In this document: positions 1-12,100 of the stretch, one piece after another
Position numbering within the stretch: position 1 is the first letter of the stretch
How the letters are laid out: each line of letters starts with the position of its first letter
Assembly: GCA_022432975.1 (NCBI GenBank)
Contig: CM039502.1
Coordinates: 72,993,497-73,057,496, forward strand
Length of the DNA: 64,000 bases
Direction of reading: 5' to 3'
Source: Begonia masoniana
Lineage: Eukaryota; Streptophyta; Magnoliopsida; Cucurbitales; Begoniaceae
The notes under the pieces: model-generated
The model's database searches: none
Told to the model about the DNA's origin: nothing
Seen by the model: only the letters and a program-made list of their open reading frames with translations
Position numbers and translations under genes: made by a program

Positions 1-75
1 AAAACGTAAAAAAAAATATTATAGCAAAATAAAATAATTAAGAAATATCTCCGGCAATGGCGCCAAAAACTTGTT
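1..75 (-). mobile_element. End of a reverse-oriented LTR with primer-binding-like site
   Basis: On the minus strand, positions 65 to 47 read TGGCGCCATTGCCGGAGAT. This resembles the primer-binding site that follows the 5' LTR in Athila/Tat-type plant Ty3 elements. The LTR would lie to the right and the element body off the left edge of the window. The lineage is inferred from this motif only. Confidence 0.4.
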
Positions 76-3000
76 AGTGATTTTCTACACCTAACGCAAG
101 TGTACGTGTTGCTAACAAAGTAATAAAGAGTAAATAAAATTCGATCCCACGAGGATAATCTTAACTAAGTTTAATTGTTGTAAACTTATATAAAATAAGG
201 AGAAATATAAAATTATAGTTTACTCAGATATGTAAAATAATAAATTGAGAAGATTACAATAATGAAATTCTTGGATAGGATCGATTTTCTCATTACATAT
301 AATTTACCACTAATGCTACAGAAAGCAATAACATTTTCCACAGAACAGCGAGAACTAATATTTTCTAGCATTCTCTCGAATTACCTAGTTAAATTCATCT
401 TCGAATTTTTTTCAATTTTTGAAAAGGCAAAACTTAATCCGAATTTCTTTAGAATCCTATTCTCGATGCCAAATAAATTAATGTCAACTATTTTCTAACA
501 ATTTAATTTATTTAATCAATCATGCATCTCAAAATTCCTATCTACCTCTCGGTATAACAGAAACATGTAACATCAAATTTGTTTATTGACACAATTTGAA
601 TTAAACAACAAACATCATGATAGATCATTCAATGAAAAATAAGTAAACTTGTGTAGATCTCAATAAATCATGTAATGAGTATTTTCTCTCCTAACAAAGA
701 TTAAAATCCTAGCCCATAATCATGACAATAAAATCCAAAATAAAAATATTTATCAAAAGAAAAATCTCAAAAGTCGAAGAAGAAGAATGGTTGATCTTCA
801 AATTGCCATGCTAATCTCTTTCTTCCTTTCCTGGTGGTCTCTGTCTCCCGTCCCCCTCATTAATCAGAAAAATCAATCTCTTCTCTTCTCTTTTTCCAGA
901 GATCCTTGCTAGGAGACCTCATCTGGTGGGAAATATTTTTTCTCTTTTCCTTGATTCTATGGATTTTTCCAGCAATTTCCTCTCTTTCCTTGATTCTAGG
1001 GATTTTTCCTTACATTTGCTCCTTCTCTTTTGGTCATTCAAATAAAAATCAAATCTTTCCCTTTTTACTTTCCTGCTAGTAAATCTGTGGCCAAACGTAA
1101 TAACAACAAAATTCAAATTAGTGATAATAATATGATTTTTCTGAAAATAAACATAAAATTCATTAAATTCTTAAAATCTTTCAATGCTACAACAACCTAC
1201 AACAATTTCTATAATTTTGACCAATTTCCTTTTATATTCAAGCACATCACACAAGTTTTATAAAATAAAAATAGTAGAAAATAATTATCAATACCCTAGT
1301 CGAGGAAGGAATTTTTTCATTATATTCAGCTATGCATTTTATGGTTTTGATAAAACCTATTTTTGTGTATACCTCACGTTATTTGGCATGTCTTGTATTA
1401 CATGATGTCATTTTTCTAAAGTATATGTATGTTTTCATCATCACATTTATTTTGTGCATGCATATTTATTTTAATTGATGATTCTAACTATAGCATGCAA
1501 AAGGTTTGGTCAACCCAAGTGAGGTAAGTGTTTGACGCGAACCTTCAACTGTTCAATGAGGTGTTTGTATATTCCGCAAATAAAGTATGAGACAACTGAC
1601 TATGTTGTATTGTTAGATTTGAATCCCTAAAGCTTATCAATGTTATTGTTCCACGTTCTGATCCTCGAGTAAAGATGGACCAAGCAATTTACGAATGTAA
1701 CCACAAATAACATCACTACGGTCAAATTATTGAACACGAAGTCAGAAGTGAATTACGAGTTGGATTATTTGCGAATCGAGCGAGCTCCCTTTGCATGCAA
1801 TAATGTGGTGGTGAACCTCTCATTCTAATTCAGTGCTCTCTAAATTGTTCGAGAAGGTTTCCCATCACATGACACACTGATAACTTTATGAAATTTAGAG
1901 TTATTTTCATCATTCTAAACAAAATTTGATATTTATTCTCAAGTTTTTGACAATTTTAATATATTTTAGATTATTATGCAGGTAAATAATTGAATGGGAA
2001 TAAAGATAAAAAATAATGAATTTTGAAGCTAAGTCGCAACTCAAAGAGGCGTGAGCCGTGGCATAAAGAAGAGAAAGAATTGATGTCAAAACAGCTTCTA
2101 AGCCGCCGCCCCAGCACAGAAAAAGGGTCTGAGCCGCGGCCTCAGAATCCTCAGACGTGGCCCCGACCCAGATCATCTTACCAAAAGTGCAAAATTCTGT
2201 GCATTTTGAAAAATTTTTCAATGATTCTGAAAACCCTAATAAAAAATATTTAAATAGAATGTTATTTGACAAAAGAGAAGACCTTTGGCAGCCTTGAGAC
2301 ATTTTGGAGAGAGATCGAAGAAGATTTTCAACCCTGAATGAGGACATCAACACATGTGTTACGCCATTACGGTGAAATCAAATAGAAAATCAATACATGT
2401 TATTGAACAACTAAAAGAATGATTATAGAGATATTGAAATTGCGATTCTAGAAATTTATGTTAGTTTGACACTCGAGAGAGGTAGTTTAACAAATTAGGC
2501 TTATAAATAATTGTTCAACTAAATAATATTGGTCTAATAAATAATATGATAAATATTTGTGAAATTAATCATCTAGATATTTTCTAAATTAAAGGTTTTT
2601 CGTTGGTGATTTCTTATTGTTTATTTCATTTTAGTGTTCAAAATTATATTTTTAATTGTCCAGATAAAGGTAGAATTGATTAGATCAATACTTTGTGAAA
2701 ATTGATAAATTACATATTCCATGTGGATTCGACAACCCTATCTATCATTTTATTATAAAACTTGATACTGTACACTTGCAGTAATTTTATTACGATAAGT
2801 TTTTGGCAATTCTAGATTCAACTTGGTCTTTCTCAGAGCTCAATCTCTATTTCAAGCGTAAGTGGTTGTACTCCACTAATGCGCTAAGACTCTACTTGGG
2901 CTTGAGCCCTTTTACTAGGTTGGGTGCTAGGAGTTGATCCTTTCTTACTAAAAGTGCTTCGTATCTGGTTCTTATAGCTAAACATGCTTCGAGACATCAA

Positions 3001-3545
3001 CCTATGTATAATATAATATATATACATAGTAAGATTATTCACTCCAGAAGTTATCTTGGTGTATCAGGCCAACAATATATGTCTACAACACTATCTATCA
3101 AAATGCGCCAAAATGAAGGAAAATTCATGGACTGACCCCATCGTCTCCACCACCATCTTACTCAAATCTTGATCATTTGAGATGTCTTTTTCCATATGCA
3201 TATGGTATTGTGTGCTAAAAAATCATTGGTGGCTCCTTTTTCATTGATGTTTTATATACTACAATAATTGCCTATTTTTATTACTTACCACAATATAGTG
3301 GGTTGTTTTGAAGTTTGCCATACTTGTAAAATTCGACAATTTTATATTAATAAATTTTTGAGTAAATTGTGGTCAAAATATTTCATGTTCAGTTGAATTT
3401 TCTTATCTCTTCATCGTTGCAACACATGATTTTTTTTTTGTCAAATAGTGAAATCGATAAAAATTGAAAGTACCGTGTGACTTAAAATTTAAAATAGTAT
3501 TAAGTAAATCAAATTTACCTCGGATAAAGTTTTGTATGTTTAGAC
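76..3545. other. AT-rich, repeat-derived, no gene
   Basis: No open frame here looks like a protein. A pyrimidine-rich stretch at 800-1040 repeats the phrase ccttgattct about 45 bp apart. Positions 2700-2815 read like the opposite-facing version of the LTR end at the left edge: GCAAGTGTAC at about 112-121 has its reverse complement at about 2770-2780, and GCCAAAAACTT also recurs inverted. The stretch is therefore probably old LTR material in two orientations. Confidence 0.45.
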
Positions 3546-3549
3546 TTTG

Positions 3550-3718
3550 AGTAATGTTATGTTTACTCTCTAATCCTACGTAATAACATGACAAACATTG
3601 ATTAGTGCAATTAATATAATAAATTATAAATAATTAAAATAAATCATTAATTGTTCTAATCAATGTTTGTCATGTCAAGGTGTAACACTACAGAGTATGA
3701 TAGTAAACGTAACATTAG
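3550..3718. mobile_element. Foldback MITE
   Basis: Two inverted arms (3550-3605 and 3656-3718) enclose an AT-rich centre. The outer ends read AGTAATGTTATGTTTACT on the left and, reversed, ACTAATGTTACGTTTACT on the right. The inner ends share CTAATCAATGTTTGTCATGT. No protein is encoded. The superfamily is not assigned because I see no clear target duplication. Confidence 0.6.
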
Positions 3719-4315
3719 TCCTAATTTTTTGATAAACCACTCGCATTAATCACACTCAAACAATATGACCTCCTATTATGAGCTACGCTTTGACAGATTA
3801 CCTTGATCTTTGAGTTATTTTAGCTTTCACAGAACAGGTTGTTACAATCCATATGTGAAAGAAGATTTCTCGTATAATGTTTCCACAGAAGATTTCTTTG
3901 GTTGTTTCTCTTCTATTTTTTTTGAATGACCCATTAACTAAATTGTCTCTCAGGAGATCTCTTCTTTAAAGATATAGTTACTATTTAATAAAAAAATTAT
4001 TATGTAATATCTATTACAACCAAAATCAGAACAAATGAAAATTAGAGGATTAATTTTACCAAAACAATGAGATTACGAGATGATGTTGAGACCAAATCCA
4101 TGCAACTCTGACATGAACATTGGGGTGCATGGAGTTGTTGGCGAGCTTCTTTGAGCGTATTCCTCCTCCCTTTATTTGGAGAGAAAAGCGTAGTCAGAGG
4201 AATCAGATAGGCCATTCTAGGTAAAATACCATATTTTATGCTCGAGGAACTTGACCTACACTTTGGTCGTTATGCTTTCTCGTCAATTTGAGATTTTGTG
4301 GCCTCGTTCTTGCCA
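3719..4315. other. Intergenic, nothing recognised
   Basis: No convincing gene or element was seen. The last five bases before the next element (4316-4320, atcga) are the left copy of its target duplication. Confidence 0.5.
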
Positions 4316-4590
4316 ATCGATGTAACACCCGAGATTTTTTAAGGAAAGAAATTAAAAGTATAATAAGATGGTTGTTTTAATTAATTTAAAAGAAATAGCA
4401 AAAAGAAGGGAAAATAATTAAAAGTGACTTAAACAGTTTATTAACGAAAATTTATAATTTGAGAACGAGATTTAACGAATTTAACGGAATTTCGGGAGAG
4501 CAAAACGGTAAATGAGAATTTAATTAATGGTTAGTTTTATTAATGTTATTATTGATTATTATTATTAATAATAATAATAATAAAACAAAA

Positions 4591-4618
4591 CGAACAACAG
4601 AATCGATTCTGTTGTTCG
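4591..4618. repeat. 28-bp perfect palindrome in LTR A1
   Basis: Half-site CGAACAACAGAATC is followed directly by its reverse complement. It sits between a TAA microsatellite and the GC-rich leader. LTR A2 (around 52222-52252) and LTR D (51565-51592) keep a hairpin of the same half-site, CAACAGAAT, but with different loop sequences. Confidence 0.85.
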
Positions 4619-4766
4619 TCGAGCCCGACGCCGAGCGAGGAGCAGGGGAGGAGGGGGAGAGGCGCGAGGCGATGATCGGCAGAGCGAACACCGGCGTTTT
4701 CCGGCACTCTCCGGCCAGGCGGCGGCGACGAGGGGTTCCGGCCTGTCTCCCCGCACGAATCGCCCG

Positions 4767-5145
4767 GTAAGGCTCGATTTTTCCCTGTTTTTGCTCTGTT
4801 CGAGGCCGAAGGTGAGGAGAGACTTAGAGCTCCGATCACCGGCCTAAATTGGTCACCTCCGGCGTGGGTTTGCCAACCCTTGGACCGGCTATGGTTGATT
4901 GTTAGTGAGGGGCCCAGTTTTGGGCGAAAATCAGAAAGCCCTCTTTAGGGCATTTCGGGTTTTGGCTTGTAGTTCGGGATTTTTGGTTAGATTATGCTAA
5001 TTGAGGGTATATGTGGTCGATTGGTGTAGAAATTGATGAGAATTGAGGAAAAATTGGAAAAGGGAAAAATTCCCGGTTTAGGCAGCTCGGGTTTTCTGAG
5101 TTTTGACCTAGCTAGAGTCGTTTGTTTTCAAATTCCTTTTGGCAG
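4767..5145 (+). other. Predicted intron 1 of LTR A1 leader
   Basis: The donor is CCG|GTAAGG after a GC-rich stretch. The acceptor is TTTTGGCAG|GTTAAA. LTR A2 has the same pair at 52387-52789. Splicing is inferred from the motifs and their conservation; transcript evidence is not available here. Confidence 0.4.
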
Positions 5146-5256
5146 GTTAAAATAGGTTATTAGAGGAGTACGTGGCCGCTGGAATCGTTTGATTCCGATA
5201 ACCGACGCAAAAGTTATGCACGTTTGAGGTTTCGGGTCGGTTTTTACCGAACCCAA

Positions 5257-7414
5257 TGTAACGCCCCGGGTTTTCTGAACCCGGTTTGTTACTCAAATAC
5301 TCGAACGTGGCTAAAAATTTTGAATAATAAACTTTAAAACTTGCAGCGGAAAACTTGCAGCGGAAATCCTTTAAACAAATAAGCTAAGCAATACTGTGAA
5401 AGATATTATTGAAATGATCGTTGAAATTGTTAAGAAGTAATCGGCCAAGGAAAATAAAAGATTTAAATATAGAATACTCGGGAAAATCTCAACAGACAAA
5501 CACATCTACCGACGACCAGTCAACGGAAAGAGCAGAACAGAAAACAGAAGGCTTCTGCCGATGACGTGTACAACAAGGATATCACTCGGTAGACTGCATC
5601 TACCGATGACGTGTACAACAGAAGATAAATAAAACAAAGACATCTTCCGATAGTCAACATAACTATACTCCACATCTGCCGATGAAGTCAACACAACTCC
5701 ATCTGCCGATGAAGTCAGCACGACTGCACACACAGCTTCACCTACCGATGACGTCAGCAGACTACTTCTGCCGATGACAAAACAACAAAATTTCACAATA
5801 CTTCTTCCGACAGGATGAGCTTCATATACCGATTACTAACGACAAAACGTAACACCCTTTTCTACCGGTACCACAATCCTACACCTTCCGATGGCACACT
5901 AAAGACTTTTCCGATAAATGACTTAACAACAACTCAACATCTACCGGTAGATGTCCTCTACCGATAGAGAACAAAACTATAACTCAACCTCTACCGATAG
6001 ACATCATCTACCGATAGAGAACAAAACTAAGTCAAAAACAACTTTGTCTGCCAGAGAAAACTTACACATGGTACTGAAAACACTTTAAACCATTCAAATC
6101 CCTACATTTCTCGAAATTCAGTAAAAACAAATGTTAAAACCAATAGAATGTAATTATCGGAAACTTCAAAATATATTCAAAAACATTAAACATCAGAACT
6201 ACTTCTGTCATTAGGAAAAGAGACTCAACAACCACTCAACTGAGACTTAATTCATTAAACCTTCCCTTCAACAGACACCAGTTAAACCGCCTCACCAGAC
6301 ACTAAATCAGTAGCATGAAGGTGCTCCTCCAACCCCATCTATTCATCCGCAAACTCAGGAAATTCACCTGATGAATTCACGACACCTACATCACAAAACT
6401 CATCTATTAGCCTAAGGCTAAGCAAGTAAAGCAAAAATGTATGAAAAGCTGAAAACACAATATCCTAATATGCAGTTTCTACTTTTCTCATCTCTGTTAC
6501 ATATTCATCGTTATAATCGGATTCCTCTCTAAATTGGGAGTTGAATCACCTCTCCCAAAGTATGAACATTCCTGTCTCATTAGGAGTTGGATTAATTCTC
6601 CTAACAGTGAATATATATATACTGATCAATGTTCAGATCCACTTCGAAATTGGGAGTTGGATCAGTTTTCCCAAAGTATGATCCCTGGCTCATTAAGGGT
6701 TGGATTAGTTCCCTTAACAGAAAATGTTTCACATAAATCACTTCAGAATGTTCACTTCCTCACTATATCAAAACATGTAAACTCATTTTCGTATACTTTC
6801 AAATATATGATGCATGAAACAGGAAAACATTCAAACACACAAAAATCCTAATGTTCTGTGATGTAGGCCCGAAGGCACAAGCAAACTTCACTTACCTGGA
6901 TTCCTAGCAAATGCTCGGTTAAGAGCTACTTCGGGGGTTTGTTCACCTATATTCATAAACAGAATGTTAAACCTCAATCTAAGCTATTCAGAAATCTAAG
7001 GAGTGGGTTTGGCATCTCTATTTATCTAACATTCCCGATTCTGCTCTAATCCTCAAGCAGAATCTCTCACTCGCAACATTATCAAAATGCATACATTGGG
7101 ATCCTTAAGCTACCTAGGTACTAAAATCAGCAATTAATCGAATCTAAACTCACCTTGGTTGGAGGAATCTGTGAGAAAATCGCCTAGAGAGCTCTGCTGG
7201 GTTGAGCTGAAAACCGAGAGTGAAATGAGTATGACGGCTATACCTCATTCAATCTTTCCTTAAATACGTTATCCATAACATAAATTGACAATTACCCTTA
7301 TGCCCTCACTTAGTTACTCATTAACCTAATTGATTTTACCCCTAATTTCATTCTATAAAATTCACGCTTAGAAGATTAATAGGTTATTTTAATTCTAATA
7401 AACCGGGTGTTACA
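5257..7414 (-). mobile_element. Solo LTR B nested in A1
   Basis: On the plus strand it starts TGTAACGCCCCGGG and ends CCGGGTGTTACA. It is flanked by the perfect 5-bp duplication cccaa (5252-5256 and 7415-7419). LTR A2 carries the uninterrupted target at about 52908, which confirms the insertion point. Orientation is minus, judged from the donor/acceptor landmarks: donor reverse complement at 6891-6898 and acceptor at 6385-6388. It belongs to the same family as LTR F at 61034-63019. No coding sequence is present. Confidence 0.88.
5505..6015. repeat. Degenerate tandem repeats in LTR B
   Basis: Short units built on CTACCGATGACGTC and CTACCGATAGA recur about a dozen times with variable spacing. 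LTR F has a similar block at 61340-61640, made from CCGGTCACTAAACGACAAAA, and LTR G one at 18600-18960. Confidence 0.7.
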
Positions 7415-7651
7415 CCCAAATTGGTGGCCCGTTTCATTAGGTTTTTGTGGATTAGGCTAGAAATAGTAGTTTGAGGGTAATTGGTGAATGTAGGCTTAAT
7501 TTGAATGAAGTTTGATTAATTGTAGTTAGAGTTAGCTTAAATATTCTTTAGAAGTAAATAGTGATGCTTAAGTGAATTTTGTGAATGTGATAGATTACCG
7601 AGTGGGGAAATGTACATAGCCAAAGCGAGTAAGTGCGGTGCCAGAGTTCAG

Positions 7652-8543
7652 GTAAGTAGAGGACGTTTGTTTTGCCTTCGGGCCTACACCACGGAACGGT
7701 AGGATTTATTTGTTTGTTGTTTGGCCGTCTTCTTTGTTGGTTAAGCCTTGTTGGTTATTTGTTGTTGATGTTTGGTTGTCTTCTTTGTCGGTCAAGCATT
7801 GTTGATGGTTGATTGCTTTACTTTGTTCTGGTCTGGTTAAGTATTTGTGAGTTGGCTGCTTTGTTTTGTATTAAGTAATGTGAAAATGAATTTCCTTGTT
7901 GTGGTTGTCTGGTGTTGTTAGTTCAGTGTTGTTTGGTAATTGTTTGGTTGTTTTGTTCGGTATTGCATTTTTTTAAGCATGCATCATGGTATAGCACGTT
8001 AGGTACGATTAGTGGCATTGATTGGCATTGTGAGCATAAATGTAAGCAATTAAAGGTAATTGTATTTGCATCTCAAATAGGGTGCCTTGTCGGGCTGGGT
8101 TGCTGGTAGTAGCACCCCGAGGGGAACTCTATGAGAGGTGACCGGCTAAAACTAGAATCCTGAATAGGGTGCCTTGTCGGGCTGGGTTGCTGGTAGTAGC
8201 ACCCCGAAGGGACCTCTATGATGAATTAAAGCAAAGAACAGCAAATTAAAGCAATGAACGTAATCAGATAAAGTGAATTGTAAAAAAATGCATCTCGAAT
8301 AGGTGTCTTGTCGGGCTGAGGTTGCTGGTAGTAGCACCCCGAGGGGTACTCTATGAGAGATGGCAGCTAAAACACTTATTGCATTGTGTGTTGTCGTGTA
8401 TTTTGAGTTAGTTTGTTGAGTTGCATTGGGTGGTGTTGTGCTGTTGTGTTAGGGTAGGATGGTGTGTGCATTGTTATTGTTATTATTTGTTACTCCCTAC
8501 TTGCTAAGCATAAGCTTACGTGTGTGTGTGTTCTGTGGTGTAG
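7652..8543 (+). other. Intron-like segment of LTR A1 closed by a long-range stem
   Basis: The donor is CAG|GTAAGT and the acceptor TGGTGTAG|GTGACGA. CCTACACCAC at 7683-7692 is exactly complementary to GTGGTGTAGG at 8535-8544, so the region just after the donor can pair with the acceptor. A hairpin TAAGC-ATAA-GCTTA lies at 8505-8518. All nine LTRs of this group in the window have the same layout. Confidence 0.5.
8078..8350 (+). repeat. Three-copy hairpin repeat in LTR A1
   Basis: Three copies begin near 8078, 8158 and 8290. Each contains TAGGGTGCCTTGTCGGGCTG (the third copy slightly altered) and ends GTAGCACCCCGA. GGGTGC pairs with GCACCC within a unit. LTR C carries two related copies at about 55162-55320. 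Confidence 0.7.
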
Positions 8544-9117
8544 GTGACGACAGCAGTACAGGTTAGAGCTACGAGGAAAGCTAGGATTGGGACGTAGTCG
8601 TTGATGTACGCGGTATGCCGGTGCGGGCAGTTGTCGGGGCGTCTCGACCATGGTCATCGGAGATGTGGGGTTTAATATTTTGGTGGTTATTGTAAATGTT
8701 TATTGTTGTATATAGTTAAGTTAAGGGTGATAGGTCGCCTTAACCTGTGGATTTTCTACATTTGCGGATGTTAGTATTTTAGTTTCCCATTTTTCTATTA
8801 TTAGAGATTTTGTATGCTGGATAGTGAGTGATTAGCTGAGTAAGAATATTCTGGATCTGGTTGGGAATTGGTTTGTGTGCAGGTACTTAGCATTTTTGGA
8901 GGCGCCATTTTCAGACGTTACTCTGCCGAAATTTTCGGGGAAGACGCCGTGGTGCTTAGCGGTTAGGAGTAAGGGTAATTAGCGAGTCTAGGCCTAGTTT
9001 AAATTATGTCTCAAAGTGGGTTTGGTTAGCAACGTAGCGCACCGAGCCAGGGTGGGTTCGGGGGCGTTACAATCGAGCTCAAGCATTTGAACAAGGATTT
9101 ACTTCTGCATAAAAATA

Positions 9118-12100
9118 TGATAATTTCTTCGTAGATATAATGATTAGTCTTCATATATAAATTTTGTTATTTCTTCTCTATTGATTCATTGGTGTAAGTT
9201 TACTTATTGGAATAGAGTATATTGTTCACTCTTCTTCTTTTCTCTTTACCGTTTATTTTCTCTGTTTTGCTTTCTTAACGTGGTATCAGAGCATAAGATG
9301 GCTTCGCCAAGCTCTACGATCCCGTCTTCTCCCTCGACCCGCTCTTCTTCTTCCCTCCCTCTCTTCCCTTCATTTAACCAGACTCTGACCATCAAACTAA
9401 ACACCACAAACTATCTCGTGTGAAAGACTCAAATCTTCAATGTTGTTATAGTTAGTGGAATCGAGAGTATTCTGGATGGATCTCATCCAACCCCACCTTA
9501 GTTTCTTGACTCCATCTCTCTTCAACCAAATCCCGACTTCATTGTCCATCAGAGGTATAATAGGTTGATAATGAGTTGGATTTTCTCATCCCTTTCCGAC
9601 AGTCTTCTCCCACAGATGGTTCGATACAACCTGCTAGTGAAATTTTGCATGCCCTCGGTAGTATGTTTGCCTCAACTTCCTTGGCAAAAATTACCGATCT
9701 CCGAAGCCAACTCCATACTCTGTCTAAGGATGGGATCTCTGCCGAGATCTATATTCAGAAAATTACATTCCTATGCAACACCTTGTCTGTCATTGGAGAG
9801 ACGGTCTCCTACCGTGACCATGTCCCCTATTTCCTTGGAGGTCTCAGGAGCGAGTTCAACGCGCTCGTCACCTCTATCACAAATCGCCCAGATCAACCAT
9901 CTCTTAAAGAGATTCACAGTCTTCTACAGAGTTACGATTTTCAATTGGAGAAGCAAAATGTTGCCCTCTTGCTTTCAACTCCAGCCTCTCTTCAGGCAAA
10001 TGGTGCTTTTCGGTCCTTCTCTCGTCCTTTACGACCGGTCCACAGTACTCCTATCCGAACAACCCCTGTGATTTCCCCTGTTCTGCATCAGACTACTTTC
10101 GGTCTAGGAAATGCATTCGGGCAGGAAGTGGTTTCGGGCCAGTTACTCTCTCACCCATAGCCTGGCAACCGAACCAACCCAAGACTCACTTCAAGCATAG
10201 ATGTCAAATTTGCCATAAAACAGGCCACACTGCCTCTTTCTGCTATCACCGCCTGGACAGCTCCTTCAAGCCTCAATCCCCGGTCCAAACCCATTTTCCC
10301 TCTTCGGCTCAGGTTCATACAGCAGCCCATTTTCTCAACTCCTTCATAACTTTCTCCCCTTCGGCTCAAGCTCCTACGGTCGATTTTCTACCGTCTCCGC
10401 CCGCCTCTACTCCAGTTGTGTCGTGGACATAAGACTCCAAAGCCATTCACCATTTCACTCCTCATTCGTCTCTACTGCATCATCCCAATCCTTACACCGG
10501 CTCCTCTCAAGTTGTCACAGCCGATGGTAAGTTTGTCCCTATTCACAATTTTGGCTCAGTTACTCTTCTGTCATTTAGCCATTCTCTTCTCTTAAAGAAT
10601 GTTTTTCATACCCCTCATCTTACTCAAAATTTACTCTCAGTAAATCAATTATATCGTGAGAACTCAGTTTATGTTGAATTTCATTCACACTTCTTTCTTA
10701 TTAAGGATCGGAGTTCTCACCAAGTTGTTCTTCGAGGTTCCCTCCATAATGGGTTGTACCAGACCCTTCCCACCCCTCAAGCTCTCTCTCCATGACCACC
10801 CCCTCCTCAGTTTCTACCTCTCCAACAAAGAGTTCCTCCTAGCTGTGGCACTGTTGTCTCGGCCATCCATCATTCCCTGTTTTGAAAACTATTTTGGAGT
10901 CTTGTAATATCACATGTCGTAAGAACAATATGCAAAAATTTTGTATAGCTTGTCAAATGAGCAAGCAAAATCAATTGCCTTTTAAAATTTTCAATTCTCA
11001 TGTTTTGTCACCTTTTGATTTTGTACACAGATATTTGGGATCCTTCCTCTGTTAATTCCATTTCTGGTGCTCAATATTTTCTCTTGTTTATTGATAGTTG
11101 TACATGTTTCACCTAGCTTTACTATTTAAAAGTAAAGAGTAAAGTTCAAAATACTTTTGTCCAATTTCATAACCTCGTTCAAACTCAATTTGATCAAAAA
11201 ATCAAAGTCGTCCAATCTGATGGAGGTGGTGAATTCCAATCTCTTTCCAATGTCTTTAAATCTCTTGGAATTCATCATCGAATCTCATGTCCGTACACTC
11301 CAAATCAAAATGGACGAATAGAGCGAAAAAATCATCATGTTGTCGAAACCGGTCTTGTTCTTCTCTTTCATTCGTCTATTCCTCAAAAGTTCTAGCCTTA
11401 TGTCTTTGCTACTACCACTACCTTAATAAATATTTTACCTACCTTGGTTTTGAAGCATAAATCTCCTTTCGAATGCTTATTTCATTCTCCTTCTCCGTTT
11501 TCCACTCTTCGTGTTTTTGGTTGCCTATGTTTTCCTCTTCTTCGTCCTTTTAACCGCCATAAATTTCAACATCGTTCTCTTCCTTGTGTTTTCTTAGGTT
11601 ATAGTCCTCATCATAAAAGTTATTATTGTCTAGACCATATTTCAAATAAAATTTACATTACTCGCATGTTACCTTTGTCAATCCATTTTTCCTTTCTTTT
11701 CAGTTTCATCCTCACCCTTATCACAACCCCCTCTCTCTATTCCGATTGTCACCCCCTTATTCCCTCTTCTTCCCTCTCACCTCCCAGCCCACCCATCACC
11801 CTCTCCCTCTTCCACTCAAATCTCTCCCGTTGAAAATCCCTCCCCTCCTCTATTAACCGACAATAATACCAACATGAGCAGACAAATATTTACCATAAAT
11901 AATCATTCAATGAGGACTAGATCCAAGGCTGGCATTTTCAAGCCGAAAGCTCTATCTACGAAACCATCGGTTAAACCAACAACCTTTCTACAAGCCTCCA
12001 AATATCCCCATTGGTTGGCTACTATGAATGAGGAAATCTCGGCTCTACACAATAACAATACATGGCACCTCGTTCCTTTACCACGAAGTGCTAAAGTAAT

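Larger units (their letters stand above)
4321..9071 (+). mobile_element. Solo LTR A1 (Ty3-type, TGTAAC...GTTACA)
   Basis: It starts TGTAACACCCGAG, ends CGGGGGCGTTACA, and is flanked by a perfect 5-bp duplication atcga (4316-4320 and 9072-9076). There are no gag-pol sequences between, so this is a single LTR left by LTR-LTR recombination. Removing nested LTR B (5257-7414) leaves about 2.6 kb. Landmarks in order are a TAA-rich microsatellite, a 28-bp palindrome, a GC-rich leader, and two intron-like segments (4767-5145 and 7652-8543). The second segment holds a tandem hairpin block. The 49218-55085 copy is its close relative. Assignment to Ty3 rests on the terminal motif shared with the element at 57805-60452, which has a polypurine tract beside it. 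Confidence 0.85.

Noticed and set aside
4543..4839. GC-rich open frames in LTR A1, and equivalents at 51349-51615 and 52144-52551 in D and A2
   Set aside because: Different frames are open in different copies and the peptides are not conserved. The GC-rich leader is better explained as non-coding LTR sequence.
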